From Sipunculus nudus (taxonomy: Eukaryota > Annelida > Sipuncula > Golfingiida > Sipunculidae): a stretch of 64,000 nucleotides of DNA. The translations under genes and the position numbers were made by a program. The stretch is from positions 40,672,714 through 40,736,713 of the forward strand of contig CM049320.1 in NCBI GenBank assembly GCA_026874595.1, read 5' to 3'. Below the pieces are notes generated by a model. The model ran no database searches. It saw only the letters and a list, made by a program, of their open reading frames with translations, and was not told the DNA's origin. Shown one piece after another: positions 19,861 through 32,821 of this stretch (the first letter of the stretch is position 1; every line of letters starts with the position of its first letter).

Positions 19861-20521
19861 CGTCGATTTTTTATTACCTGAAGCTATCAGTTTATTTCAG
19901 AAGGCCTGAGTGTCTTTTTGTCATGGCAAATCCCTGAGATAAGATAATAAAGGTGATTATAGGGAATTTATAATTTAAAGTGGAAGCTGTTTAAAATACG
20001 TGTATATGCATGAGTAAAAATAAATATTATACACATAACAATGGTTTGTGTGAACTTTGAAAGAACTGAGAAAAAAAGAATAAACCCTGACAATAGTTGA
20101 TGACACTACAAGTAAAAGAAGCTAAGCCTTAAATCTTTAATAATTTGTCTTTATTCGTATTTCGTTGCGTGTCCCCTTGGTTCCCAACTAAACTAGAGTT
20201 GCGACTGTAGCCCTGGAACGGTACATGAACACCAACGGTGTTCGTGGGGTTCTTCTGTGTTGAGAGTATATAAACATAACTAAAACATAATTACTTTTTA
20301 TGAATAAAATTTCTTAGACATAGGAATTCCTGTTATATCTTATTTATAAACCGACAGAGACAGATACAGGATTTTAGAATTAGTGGGGCTCAACACTCTG
20401 ATCCAAAAAAAAAAAAGTGTGCCGGGACTGTCAGTAGGCTTTATACATAATTTCCAGGCGCATATCCAGAACCTTGGAAAGTATGTGTGTGGGGGCGACT
20501 AAAGATAAAACTTTAAAAACG
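19861..20521. other. Noncoding end of duplication copy 1
   Basis: No gene is seen. A GAACACCAACGGTGTTCG palindrome lies near 20228-20245, followed by a TATATAAA at about 20266. Near the end, TTTCCAG at 20451-20457 could act as a splice acceptor for the following truncated exon 5. Confidence 0.4.
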
Positions 20522-20694
20522 TCATCCATGTTTATACAAGTTCCTGTGTGTTTAATCATGATGGACTACCCTCATGTTAAAGAGACCACGACCTATAGCC
20601 TCATCCTCGCCTACGTCCTCGGGGGAATCTTCTACCAATTCCAAACCATAACAGAATATGTTCTTCTTGGTTTTATCAATCCTGTCACTCACAG
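20522..20694 (+). pseudogene. 5'-truncated duplicate of SLC35E2-like exon 5
   Basis: Reads SSMFIQVPVCLIMMDYPHV and on to INPVTH, ending at the donor GTAAGC (20695). It lacks the acceptor and the first approximately 31 nt of the exon. Compared with copy 1 it has T to A and H to Q changes plus a synonymous change. The frame is open upstream to a cryptic acceptor at 20457, and the phase there matches exon 4. It might therefore be a chimeric alternative exon; otherwise it is dead. Confidence 0.8.
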
Positions 20695-20782
20695 GTAAGC
20701 AGTCCAAACAAATATTTTAAATATGTGTGCCAAAGGTGATGTGAATTAAAGGTGAAAAAAAGGGAAAGGTAGGGGTTTATAG

Positions 20783-21105
20783 TCTGATATCACCTACAAT
20801 GTCAGTCTCATCCGATTTTACACGTTGCCTTCCCGGTCTTTCAGGCCTGTTCATTCTTGTAGCTTTTCTCGGCTCACTGGAAAGCATACAACCCAAGCAG
20901 CCATATCAGGTTCTAGAAGGTTATTCGTTCTACATTTGCTTTCCTCCCATGATCAGTACCCATTCACTCCTGGGTCAAGAGAGAGCACCCTTGTGGTAAA
21001 GACACTGCCTAGGAGTCTTAGCGCTGACGGTGGTCAGAAAGGGGTGTAAACCCACAACCTTTCAGTGACAAGTCCAGCACCCTATCCATTAAGCTACCTT
21101 TGTCC
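20783..21105 (-). mobile_element. tRNA-derived SINE, copy 2
   Basis: Counterpart of 9470-9802. Its T-arm reads GGTTGTGGGTTTACACCCC on the minus strand, closer to a canonical box B than copy 1. It differs from copy 1 at many sites, more than the surrounding duplicated DNA. Confidence 0.6.
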
Positions 21106-22516
21106 AAAATGACAAACAGTGATGTACCACATAGAGAATTAGCTTAAGGTCGAATATGGATGACCTTTATGCATATTTCAAGATCACAGAGGTAATCTTG
21201 CTAAAATGGTGGTAGCACAAAAAAAGATTTTGAGGCACAGACGCAAACTCACACTATTGATGTGTCTCATAATTAATAAAGAGCTAGATCAAGTTAAAGC
21301 ATTTATGAACTTGCCCCTCTTTTCAGGATCACATCTGTTATTACTGATATTTCACTCATCAGTCTTCTAAGAAGGTTCTCTCAAACCTCCCACTGCTATT
21401 CAAACCTTTTTCTGCAGCTACTTTTGTGTTCTTCAAACATTCTTTGTTGAGTTCCATTTGAACATATTCGAGGATGGGTCAGAGACAGTGTGGTTGGCTC
21501 TATGTGAATGTAGGTGTTATTAGCAGAAAGGAAAATATTTCAAAATTTAGAAATATGCATTCTCAGGAATGCAGGCCTCTGTTGTGCAGGCAGTCCTTAA
21601 TGCGGGGTGCCCCCCAAAACGTGTTTGCATTCTCTTATTTAACCCATACTCCCTGATTTATTTGTGAAGAAGTTCCCCCAGCCTATGTGTGCATATTCAG
21701 CCCATATTCCATATTCCCATAAGACCTTCCTTAACCCAGATCATGAGACGGATCCACACCAAATCTAATTGTTACTTCATTAGCCCATTCCTGAGGTGAC
21801 CTGAATATTTCATACGATTCTGTTCATGATGACATGAGTTATGTTGTGAGCAAACACACACACACAAACAGGGATGAATACATACCCTCCTGGCGGAGGC
21901 AGTAAATGTTCATGAATAAGATACATCATCAACACAGTCGAACAGCCGTACACTCAATGGTGTCTCTATTTTGTGGAAATATTATATACATCTTTTAATG
22001 ATGTACCTATTCTCAGTGTAGTTTACTGTGCACTGAGATCACAAAGTGGAACACTAAAAAAACTGTGAAAAAAATGAAAATCATGAAAAGTTTACTCTGG
22101 GAAAATGAAGCCAACGACAGTAATTATTTAAAACTGGATAATCTGACCAGGAATGTGAAGTCACCTGGTCGTCTGGTTATTAGCATGTCTGACCACTGTG
22201 CTGATATGTTGGGAGTAGACTGGCCCAGTTGATGCAGTGATTAAGACTTAATTCCTCCTGTTGACAGAGCCATCAAACTTGCTTTTGCTGTGTAACAATG
22301 CTTAGAACAGGTGCTGCCATCTTTTGGCAAATTATATAACTTATTTACAGCTGGTAAAGTCCAGTGGTTTTGGAACAGGCATACGTTTATACTTTTTTCA
22401 TGTAATTTTTTTTTTCATTTTGATACTTTGCCTTGCAATAGTAAAATATTTCAGTGACAAGCTTACCTCAGTTTAATGTGGAAAATTAATTTATTGATTG
22501 TTTTGTGTTTTATTAG

Positions 22517-22703
22517 CGTGGCAAACACTGTGAAGCGAGCACTTATGATCTGGCTGTCCATCATCATTTTTGGAAACCCTGTTACCTTCCTCAGTGGTTT
22601 GGGCACAGCGATCGTGATGCTCGGAGTACTGATGTACAACAAGGCCAAGCAGATAGACACCAAGAGATTAGAAGCTCACAGTCGTAGTGTGCACAGTGTA
22701 TGA
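22517..22703 (+). pseudogene. Intact duplicate of SLC35E2-like last exon (exon 6')
   Basis: The acceptor, the complete frame and the TGA stop are preserved; it differs from exon 6 by Y to H near the C-terminus and one synonymous change. There are no duplicated upstream exons, so it can only be used by transcripts that read through and skip exon 6. It could serve as an alternative terminal exon with nearly the same protein; otherwise it is a non-functional copy. Confidence 0.75.
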
Positions 22704-25410
22704 TAATAAAAGTTTAGTAAATTAACATATTAATAATAAAAAATTCACTTGGTATTAGGAATATATAGGTAATATTATATTGGGGTTAATAAGACACTGA
22801 TACAATATGTATGGGGAAGCTGCAGTGACTTATATGTTAATTTAATAGGGTCACCCTAATGTATGAATTGTTTGTATGGTGGGAATATATCTTTAATATG
22901 AGTGAAGTTCAGTTGTTGGGTTGATAGTTGAGATATGTTGATGGAGTGTCAGGCTGTTCTATTTATATATCTGAATGCTGCAGTGGAATACCTTGTGTAT
23001 CTCAGTAATTGGCTGTTAACTGATGTGAGATACCTCATGTGAGATAAGTAATTCGCCGTGTACTACTGAGATATCTCATGTGAGAGAAGCCATCTCAGTA
23101 ACTGGCCCTTCACTACTGTGAGATATCTTATGAGGGATCAGTAATTGGCCCTTTACTACTGAGATATCTCATGAGAAAATTCATCTCAGTAACTGGCCTT
23201 ATACTGCTGAGATACTTCATGTTAGAGAAATCATCTCAATAATTACAGCTGTGAGATATGTCATGTGAGATAAGTTATCTCAGTTTTCCTTTACTGCTCA
23301 AAGTGTCACTCAGGACCACATGAGATAGTTATTTAGAAATCTCTCATTTGGCTAAGCTGACTGATGCAGACTTACTTAAAATATATTTATTTGTCAAAAG
23401 ATTTTCAATAACCCTAAGCAAACCATCTCTGTAGTAAATTTTGAACAATTCATTATGATACAATGGACACTACTGAGTGAGACATAAACATATGTAAGTG
23501 TAAAGGGTGTCTGTTGTCTTAAAATCTGTAATTTATCTGAACACTTAAGAGTTACAGGATTGCAGTACCAATATTTTGGTGAAATAAAATATTCAAAATG
23601 CATTTCCTCATGTTCAGACCCACAATGGACTAATTTACAAAAATACATTTAGGGCAGTTGAGTTGGTATTGTCATAAGGAAGTTACAATGACATTTCATG
23701 AATTATACTGTGTAATCTTTGTGATAATAATTATTAACATTCAATATTGAAGGAGAATTGGACATATTTTTTTACAGATGTAAATTAGATATTTTTTATG
23801 CATGTACTTAGAAGAAATAATATTTTCCCATGCTGGAACTTTTGTACACAGCTGTAGTGACCAGAGAATAAGACCCAGTTGTTGGAAGGTACTTTGTCAG
23901 TAGAATTGTAATTATCCCCCCACACACAAACAAACGCACACATGTGCACACAGCCATACAATAAAAGAGCAGAAACAGGGTCAGTGAGTAAGATGATACT
24001 GAACAAAGGAGAGAGATCTGTATTTTGCACCACAAAAGTGTACATACCTGCACACATACATGCACACACCTTAGGGACATAGGCAAACACACCAAATAAA
24101 CTCTGCTGTTTTCAGAATAAAAATATTTCAAGATATTTATAACCCTGTTCACCATTTGATGCTCCAGTTCAGACTGTACAAAGATAATATTTGTTCATTA
24201 TAAGAGTCACAGAGTTATTTGACCTTTGTCAGTTCATATTAGCACTACACTATACTGTGGTGGCTGTGTATTGTTCAATAGTGTTTTAATGAGCGAGTGT
24301 AATACTTATATGTTATTAATTTTATATTTGTATTAAATGGCCATGCATTTTATTGATCTATACACTATGTATGGGACATCAAATTGTTATGTTGCTTTCA
24401 TGCACTTGGGATAGAGCTTGTCAATTTCATACCAGGGCTCAGCATATTTGACCGAAATACATGTACACCTAAGTGGTCTGATTCAGATCTGCCAGACCGA
24501 TATAACCTGTATAAAAGGTGGCAAGATATGAACAAGGCATCTCACATTGTATCAGGTGTGCCAAGATACCTGTATCCAGTTGATAACATGCATGATAGGT
24601 TAATAATGTGAAGTATTGAATGGTGCCAAGGATGGCTGACTCGGTTCTGTGTATAAGCTGCTGCTTGTCTCACATTTTAATTGAGAAAACAGGAGCATGA
24701 GAAAACAGGAATGCTCTATAATTCATATGTTGTGGCCAATCATTTACTAGACAGCTTGTTAATTGCTGAGTGAACATTGTAACAAAATCTTCATAAGCAA
24801 TGCCTCTACCATGACATTTTATGTATTGTCATTTCAGATCAACAAAATTCATGTGATTTCCTAAAGGTCATTTTTATAAACATAAATTATCCTTGTTTAA
24901 GTGACTCTTGTAAGTTTGATCAAATGTGAACAGATTTTGTTTTATGACTACAGCAGTTTGTGATGGCCTAAACAGTGGGTGTCCAATTTGTGTGAAAAAT
25001 TTGAATATTATCATCAATAATTATTATAATGTTATAATGACATATCAGATCATTTTATGATATTGTTATATCATAATCACACGTTTGTGCTTTTGTGTGT
25101 GTGCCATGTCTGTTGGAAATGTGAATGCAAATGCGTAATTCAAAAATTGTCACGGTACTTAACATTTGTTATCATAGCATTATTTATGCAATTGTTTTGT
25201 TAATATAGACCTACCTGAAATAAGTACATGTACCAAGTTGATTGTTTGGAATACTGCCTGCATAAAGTGTAACATTACTTTATCATTCCTATTGCAAAAA
25301 AATAGTGAATCTCATTATATAAACAAATGTAGCTGAATGAAATATATGAAGTCACTTCCCACTAGTTTTTAGAGAATAAGCAGAGAGACCTTTTGTGGAG
25401 AATGTAGTGT
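22704..25410. other. Downstream noncoding DNA of copy 2
   Basis: Counterpart of 11391-14020. Includes the expanded GAGATATCTC repeat at about 23000-23285. No gene is seen. Confidence 0.45.
23000..23285. repeat. Degenerate GAGATATCTCATG tandem repeat, copy 2 (expanded)
   Basis: Same units as 11690-11880 but about 85 bp longer, with extra ATCTCAGTAACTGGCC-type units. Confidence 0.75.
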
Positions 25411-25419
25411 GGGAAACCA

Positions 25420-25525
25420 CAGACAGGTGTCACTTCACCAGATTAGTGTGCGAGGCCACAGACAGGTGTCGCTACAAGCAGATTAGTGTAAAAGGCCACA
25501 GACAGATGTCGCCTCAACCAGATTT
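25420..25525 (+). repeat. Three tandem copies of a unit of about 42 bp, copy 2
   Basis: Counterpart of 14030-14128 with one or two substitutions. Confidence 0.7.
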
Positions 25526-25916
25526 TTAACTTCATGGTACTATTATTATATCACTGATTACCAAAGATACAATATACTATTTTAAGTCACATATTTTCTT
25601 GGATGCTTTACAGCTGTGTAGTGATTTATGCTGGTTTATAAATCTGTGATGATACTAAGAGGTATTTTTAGACTTAAGATGATGATGGATTTTTTTTGTG
25701 TATTGGGAGAGCAGAATGCTGAGTTCAGATACAACACAAACATGTGTTCCTTTATAAATATGTTTGTTAACAAAAATGCATGGTGAAAGAGAAGTCGTGT
25801 TAACACGACTGCTTAATGATGTACTGGTAATATATCGTCAGAATATGTTATAAATAAATCCGCAATGTGGTATATGGGCCAGAAGCACCGGTAGTCCTTT
25901 GGTCTGATTATAAGTA

Positions 25917-26068
25917 CAGTAAAACCCCGAAATTACGACCACGGATGGGAGGTCGATAAAGTGGTCGTAAAGGGAGGTCTTATGTAAAGAGCAAAAAAGA
26001 ATCGGGACCAGTAACAAGGGTCGTTATTTTTTCAGTAGAGAGAGATAGTCGTTAGGGGAAGTTTACTG
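25917..26068. mobile_element. 152-bp pogo/Tigger-like MITE, copy 2
   Basis: Duplicate of the element at 14525-14676, with the same TA flanks and termini. Confidence 0.75.
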
Positions 26069-26395
26069 TAATAAAAGTGTGGACTGGCGTTATCTGGAGC
26101 CTCATACTCAAGAAATATTTTATGTAATAGCCAAAGATAAATGTCTAACAGTGTTACAGTTAAGTAAAGTATTTTTATTTAAATTAACGATGAGGGGGCC
26201 ATATTGAAACAAGGCTGTTGTTGAAGCAATAAGAATGTTGGGAATTCATATTTATGGCTTTATACACTAATACGAAAATATGGGTGTAGATGGTTTACAG
26301 GGAAGAGGTGAGCAAATATGTATAAATTAGCACAAATATAACTTATTTGTGGAATAAACATATATACTTAATTATTTAATTATGTGTTAATTTCA

Positions 26396-26407
26396 GAGAG
26401 AAAGAGA

Positions 26408-26450
<43 letters not shown>
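26396..26450. repeat. (GA)n microsatellite, copy 2
   Basis: Shorter allele of the tract at 15003-15067. Confidence 0.9.
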
Positions 26451-26451
<1 letters not shown>

Positions 26452-26859
26452 AGCGGCTACAGTGTGACATTTGCGTGGTTATACGTGAGCATCCAACCCC
26501 ATATTAAACTTTCCGCACGTGACACCCACTGCCCTTTGAAACGTTTACTAAATCAACATATTACATACTGGTGTCGCTTAATTTGTAGTATAATTCAAGA
26601 CAAAAAGACAATCGGGTATTGAGAATGGTTACTACTTAAAAATTGTGGTTGTGACAAGCAAATGTCACTGGCCGTGTGATTATAATTTGAATGTAAATTT
26701 ACCTTGGTAACGCCTTTTTTTAACTTTTCTCGGACAAAAATAATGATACCAACTTAAGTCATGACTTGATTTCCAGTAAAAGTATAAAGAAGACACTTGG
26801 ACAGTTCAACAATAAAAAAATAATGGTATTTTTTTAGAAAAGGATTACGTGCATGGATA

Positions 26860-27920
26860 TAGGAGCATATTTTTTAGCGAACCTGTGAGCTTATGCGATG
26901 GTGCGGCGTCGTGAGGCGTCTGTTCGTTAACCCATACTATCTCGAAAACGGCAGGAGCTAGCATCACCAAACTTTCTGCAAAAAAAAAAAAAAAAATCAG
27001 TCATCTGAAAAACTATCGGATTTTGTTTATTTTTTTTTTGCTATCTGCATATTCTTAGGTTTTATAGAGAAAAGGCTTAAAAACCTTTAGAAATCTTCTC
27101 CGAAATCGTCCAGCCAAATTGTCAACTATTTATAAGAAATAATCCCAGAAACAATCTTACTCAAGTTTTTTTCGAATGGTTCCAGTTCGGTGATTTTTTG
27201 CCGAGTTACAGGAAGTTGAATTTAGTCATCTGTCCAAAAAAATGCATAATAAAATTTCAATCTCAGAAATGGCTGGAGCTATCATCACCAACTTTTATGC
27301 CAATGTTGGTCACCTGAGTCATATCTGAAATTGAGGTATTGGTTGCGCCACCTGCATCGGCCTTTTTTGTACGGTGGTCTTCAGTGTCTGTAACTTACTG
27401 AGGGCTACAAAAAACTGATTCTCTGAAACCATATGGCCAATTTGTTTAATGTCTCACAGAAATGCTCCTAGGGTAGACTAGTGCTTCCTGAATTTTGTCA
27501 AATGGTCTCTGTTAAGTGACTCTTGGCTGAGTTATGGGAAGCTGAATTTAGTCATATGCCATAACAGCCCATTTTAGCTCGGTGGCTACAAAGATCTTCT
27601 TCTCAAAAATGTATGGGCCAAATTCTTAAATTTCACACATTTATTATCCTCAGATGTTGATAATTCAAGTTTGTTCAAATGGTTTTTGTTCAGTGCTTTT
27701 TGGCTGAGTTACAGTAAGCTGAACTTAGCCAGTTTGCTGTATCTTCCTATATGAGTTATAAACCTGCAAAACTTTTTTTTTTTTTTTTTTGCTGACGTCA
27801 CTGAAACCAATTTGTTTAATATTTTATAAAAATAATCCATAAATAACTCTGATAATAATTACCTTTAATGGTTCCACATGAATAATTTTTGGCTGAATTA
27901 TGGAGATAGAATTGAGTCAT
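26860..27920. repeat. Degenerate tandem block, copy 2
   Basis: Nearly identical counterpart of 15470-16540, differing mainly in poly-A and poly-T lengths. Confidence 0.6.
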
Positions 27921-28935
27921 TTTATCATATATGTTAGCTGTGTGAAGCAGTTACATCTAGCCTGGCACCAGTTTATCAGCATCTGTTACATCATGCCACT
28001 AGACATTTAGATTTCAGGTTATCAGTGGTTGATATTGACAAGAATGTTTTTTAAAGCTTTAAAAAAAATTAGATTTATGATTTAAACTATTCATCATATT
28101 AGTTATATAATGTTACAGTCGTGGATATTCAGCTCTCTTTGGCTTTATAAGTTGACGTGTCATCGAAAATGACGAACCAACAAAGAAGTTGAGCGATGCC
28201 TCATCGGAAATCACGAACCGACACATGGGCGTCGAAAGTTGGGGGACAGGGGTACATGTACATGCATGAATAAAACTGAGCTCGCAGGCGTGTAGTATAC
28301 TAGATACGAGTCTCTACATGATTGGCTCTGTTCTGGGGGTGCTAGATAGGGCGTCTCTATGCAAATATACTGTATTTCTCGCCAAATGAGAACGAAATAA
28401 CAGTATTTGGCACTTCTGCATATATTTTCAAAATTAAATTAATTTTCAAAAACTAAAATACTAATGAAAAATTATAACAGCGACAGAATTTTTGTATGTC
28501 TTTCTGGGTAATGAAGGGATATCTTATAAGTTTCCACTCGTTTGATATTATACTCACATTCCATCGAATTTGCGGGGGAAATTTCGTCATGTTATCAGAA
28601 AGGTCCGTGGTTAAAATTTCGAGTATGACCGGCCATGCACTATCTATGTATCTACGGATCATAATCATATTTGGAGCTCGACAACTTTAAATTATCCTTT
28701 CAGACGATGTAAGACATCTGATAATTGAGCTATTATAAGACAATTAAGGGAATGTAAAACAAATGGGCCAGAATGGCTAATTTTTTCGAAAAAAAAGTAT
28801 TGCAGAGTTATCTGAGTATTGTACAGATTACAAGCATATTCATAATTAAAAGTATTGTGCTGACTGCCAAATTTTGTTGTCTTAAATAGAACTTTGTATC
28901 GTTTTTGGCCATACTGAATTAGCTGTAGACCCTTG

Positions 28936-29142
28936 GGGGGGGGGGGGGGGTATGCCCCTGACTCCCCTGTATCCCCCTGAACCCTCTTTCACATACTTTT
29001 TATCTGCCGCTGTGCTGTGAAATATGCTGTGAGCCCTGATATATAAAGGCCATATACACATTATATGTATGCAGTTATGTATGTATGTATGTATGTATGT
29101 ATAGGTATAAATATATATATATATAGAATATATAGGCATATA

Positions 29143-29236
<94 letters not shown>

Positions 29237-29330
29237 TTGAACCCCTGTTCACAATCTTTTTATCTACCGTTATGCTGTGAAATAATCCTAGCATGAGCCC
29301 TGTTATATATAGGCCATATATATAAAATAC
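28936..29330. repeat. Poly-G, TATG, TA and GA microsatellites, copy 2
   Basis: Counterpart of 17547-17950. The G run is about 13 shorter, and the TA tracts differ in length in both directions. Confidence 0.8.
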
Positions 29331-29604
29331 AATAGAACCTGTCTGAAGTATCACCAGTCTAATAAGTCTATGAAGACCAACCTCGAATAAACCTAAAATG
29401 TTCATGTCGGCTTTGTCATATCTGTCTAAGGACCTTTTTCCATTCAATCCATCGCGTGTGAATCCCGGTCGTCTTCTTGAATGCCATAAACAAATTCAAG
29501 AAACCCAATCCGCATGGAACGCGACAAAATATACCGAGTTGAGAAAGACCGAGATAATGAGCTTCATATATATTTCACGAATTATACACGTATATACACG
29601 TTTA

Positions 29605-29803
29605 TACGAATAGAAATAATGCTTATACAAATGGAAATACTTTTTTATACAAATGGAAATACTGTTTATACCAATAGAAATACTGTTGATAAAAATAGTA
29701 ATACTGTTTATACCAATAGCAAAACTGTTTATACTAATAGAAATACTAATAGAAATACTGTTTATACCAATAGAAATACTGTTTATACAAATATAAATAC
29801 AGG
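29605..29803. repeat. 21-bp minisatellite, copy 2
   Basis: Same repeat and same copy number as 18225-18425. Confidence 0.75.
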
Positions 29804-30196
29804 TTTTGGGGCAATCTAAAAAAAAAGAGTAAAGACATGGAGTCTGTAATAAGCTGGTTCAGGAGCTGGAGCTTGACAGCTAGAGGCAGCATGCAGCAGG
29901 ATGTCAGCAGAGAAACTAGAATTAACAGGAATGTGTTTTCCTTTGGCCATCACTGTTAACATCATGTTGACCGTCCACCATGTTGCGACGACCCCTGGAG
30001 GGCGGTGAATTCCTGTTCAAAAGATGTCATCCTTATTTTCCGTTCAAACGCGCGCTTTGAAAAGTTCAATTCAGAATGTGTTTTTTAGCGCCCGGAAACG
30101 CACGCGTTCCATGTGCATGGGACTGTGTGTATGTTTGTGTATACAGGTGTACTGATTATGTCGCTGTACGCGCAGCAGTTTGAGGAATTTGCCAAC

Positions 30197-31240
30197 TTAT
30201 AATAATAATAATACATTGTATTTATATAGCGCCAATTCTCCGACGGTCGGACTCACAGCGCAATTCACACACACACACTTACCCACATACAATTTCATTG
30301 AAATATACTCTCTGTGCCTGAACCAAGAAAAAAATTGCATATTTATAATTAGCAAAAGCTTGCTGAAATAGATTAGTTTTTAAAAAATAGTTTTAAATGA
30401 TACAAGGGTAGGAGATTTCCTAAGTGTTATGGGAAGTGAATTCCAAACTTTTGGGGCTATGAAACGGAAGGAATGTTCACCAACTTTCATATTACACTAT
30501 GGTACTTTAAAAAAGATTTCCGCCACCCGAGCGCAGCGTACGCAAAGGCCGATAGATTATTATGTTTCCAGACAAATATGAGTTATCAAAATGGCGGTAA
30601 ACAAAACAGCAATTTTGTATTGTATGCAGTACTTGACGGGAAGCCAATGGAGCTGTTTAAGCAGCGGCGTAACCTGGTCGGTCTTACGCTTCCTAAGAAT
30701 GAGACGCGCAGCATTATTCTGGACCATTTGCATGTAGCCGAGCGCCGGTAACCCAAAAAGAACTGAATTACAGTATACCAGGCGAGATATTACTGTGGAA
30801 CAAATGAGCCGAAAGCACGCATTAGTAGAGAGGAAACGCCGGATGGAAGCTATATGACGAGGCTCGAGAAAGGCCGCAGGACATATACTACTAATATAAT
30901 CATTCATTGAAAGATTACGATCAATCTTAACACCTAGATACTTCACTGATTTTTTAAAAGGAACCCAATGCAAATTGAACTGCAGCCCCCAATGCAAATG
31001 GACTCACTGTCAATCATCCTTAGAAGGGGCTTAGGTCCGACAGGCATAATTTCAGTCTTGTCAGTATTCAATTTAAGTTTGTTGTTTGTCATCCATCAAG
31101 TTCATCCTAAATACAAGCCCGTATGCCGAACTGGATAGAGCAAAACTCACCTGGTTGACTACTTTATGACAGTTCAGTGTCATCACCATGTAAAATGAGA
31201 ATAGGGTAATATACGATTATCCCTGGGTATCGGCAGCCTG
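30197..31240 (-). mobile_element. 5'-truncated L2/CR1-like LINE, copy 2
   Basis: Duplicate of 18821-19860 with the same truncation and the same identical 145-residue RT fragment (30560-30997). Confidence 0.8.
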
Positions 31241-31884
31241 CCACCCCAAACGTCGATTTTTGATTACCTGAAGCTATCAGTTTATTTCAGAAGGCCTGAG
31301 TGTCTTTTTGTCATGGCAAATCCCTGAGATAAGATAATAAAGGTGATTATAGGGAATTTATAATTTTAAGTGGAAGCTGTTTAAAATACGTGTATATGTA
31401 TGAGTAAAACTAAATATTATTTGAAAGAACTGAGAAAAATGAATAAACCCTGACAATAGTTGATGACTCTACAAGTAAAAGAAGCTAAGCCTTAAATCTT
31501 CAATAATTTGTCTTTATTCGTATTTCGTTGCGTGTCCCCTTGGTTCCAAACTAAACTGGAGTTGCGACTGTAGCCCTGGAACGGTACACGAACACCAACG
31601 GTGTTCGTGGGGTTCTTCTGTGTTGAGAGTATATAAACATAACTAAAACATAATTACTTTTTATGAATAAAATTTCTTAGACATAGGAATTCCTGTTACA
31701 TCTTATTTATAAACCGACAGAGACAGATACAGGATTTTAGTATTAGTGGGGCTCAACACTCTGATCCAGAAAAAAAAGTGTGCCGGGACTGTCAGTAGGC
31801 TTTATACATAATTTCCAGGCGCATATCCAGAATCTTGGAAAGTATGTGTGTGGGGGCGACTAAAGATAAAACTTTAAAAACGTC

Positions 31885-32821
31885 CTCCGCCACGGAAAGG
31901 GGGGGGGGGTCCAAGCAGCAAAAAGATTTTGAAACCATTTAATAGGTTGCTGCGGCTGAAAAAGAAGGGAACCAGACCACCTGCTCTCCCCTTCCTTCCC
32001 CCTTCTTTCTCGACCCGCAACTGATTTTTCGCATGCAGATGTTAAGTAGAAAATGCTGCGAGACGCAAATTCATCCGCTCTTTAATTTTTCGGAATTAAG
32101 CGTGTATTTAATGGCGTCAACTATCTTCAAGGGTGGTGGGATGAGTCGCATTCGTGGGAGGGCAATCAAAGTTGAAACAACTTTTTATAAACACACACAC
32201 ACATGTATACACACATTAAATTGTCTGTGTGACACGTCAAAGGTTTTACAATTAAGTATAAGGTTTAAAAGTAAATAAGGTATTATGTTTCCAGTATAGG
32301 TTGATTCTAAACCAGGTTACTTCATAGTAAACTCAGAAATGGAACTAAAGTCTATAATTCTACTTTTCCATGTATCTACTTTCAATATGTAAATGATATT
32401 CTCTGAATAGCATGGGAGTGATTACATTGAGCATCCCCCTTGCTAAGAAGTATAAACCCCCATTCCCACGGTATATATGGAAGCCCGGCATGTGTGTATT
32501 GATCGATTTCCCATATTTTTACAGTCGAATAAAGGGGTGCCCTTTTTCAGTGCCCCTTCTGTGAACCTAATCCATTCCGGGGTAAAGCAGAGGATATGAT
32601 ACGTGCATGATAAATGTGGGGAAATATCAGAAATAAAGAGTATAATGCCATTGACCTGGCCCTTTATGTGTACATCGTTGGTGTGAGTGTACTGACTGTG
32701 CCTCAGGTTCATTCATGTAACTTTTCAATGTGCGCGGCAGAAACTGCCATGCGTTTGCCTCGCGGCCAGTCCTTTTCCATGTAAGCGTTTTGTATAACTG
32801 TAACACAGCTGAACGGACTTA
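31885..32821. other. Unique DNA after the duplication
   Basis: No gene is seen. It has a G10 run near 31900, a short CA tract near 32193 and, at 32735-32790, a fragment (CATGCGTTTGCC, CCAGTCCTTTTCCATGT) related to the foldback element that follows. Confidence 0.45.

Larger units (their letters stand above)
20522..31884 (+). repeat. Copy 2 of the approximately 11.3-kb tandem duplication
   Basis: Starts at TCATCCATG, corresponding to 9218 in exon 5, and ends at AAAACGTC (31884), where it departs from the copy-1 junction sequence. Divergence from copy 1 is uneven: high near 20700-20900, low over about 24100-29800, and raised again near 31100-31450, where there are a 13-bp insertion and a deletion of about 32 bp. 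Confidence 0.9.
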
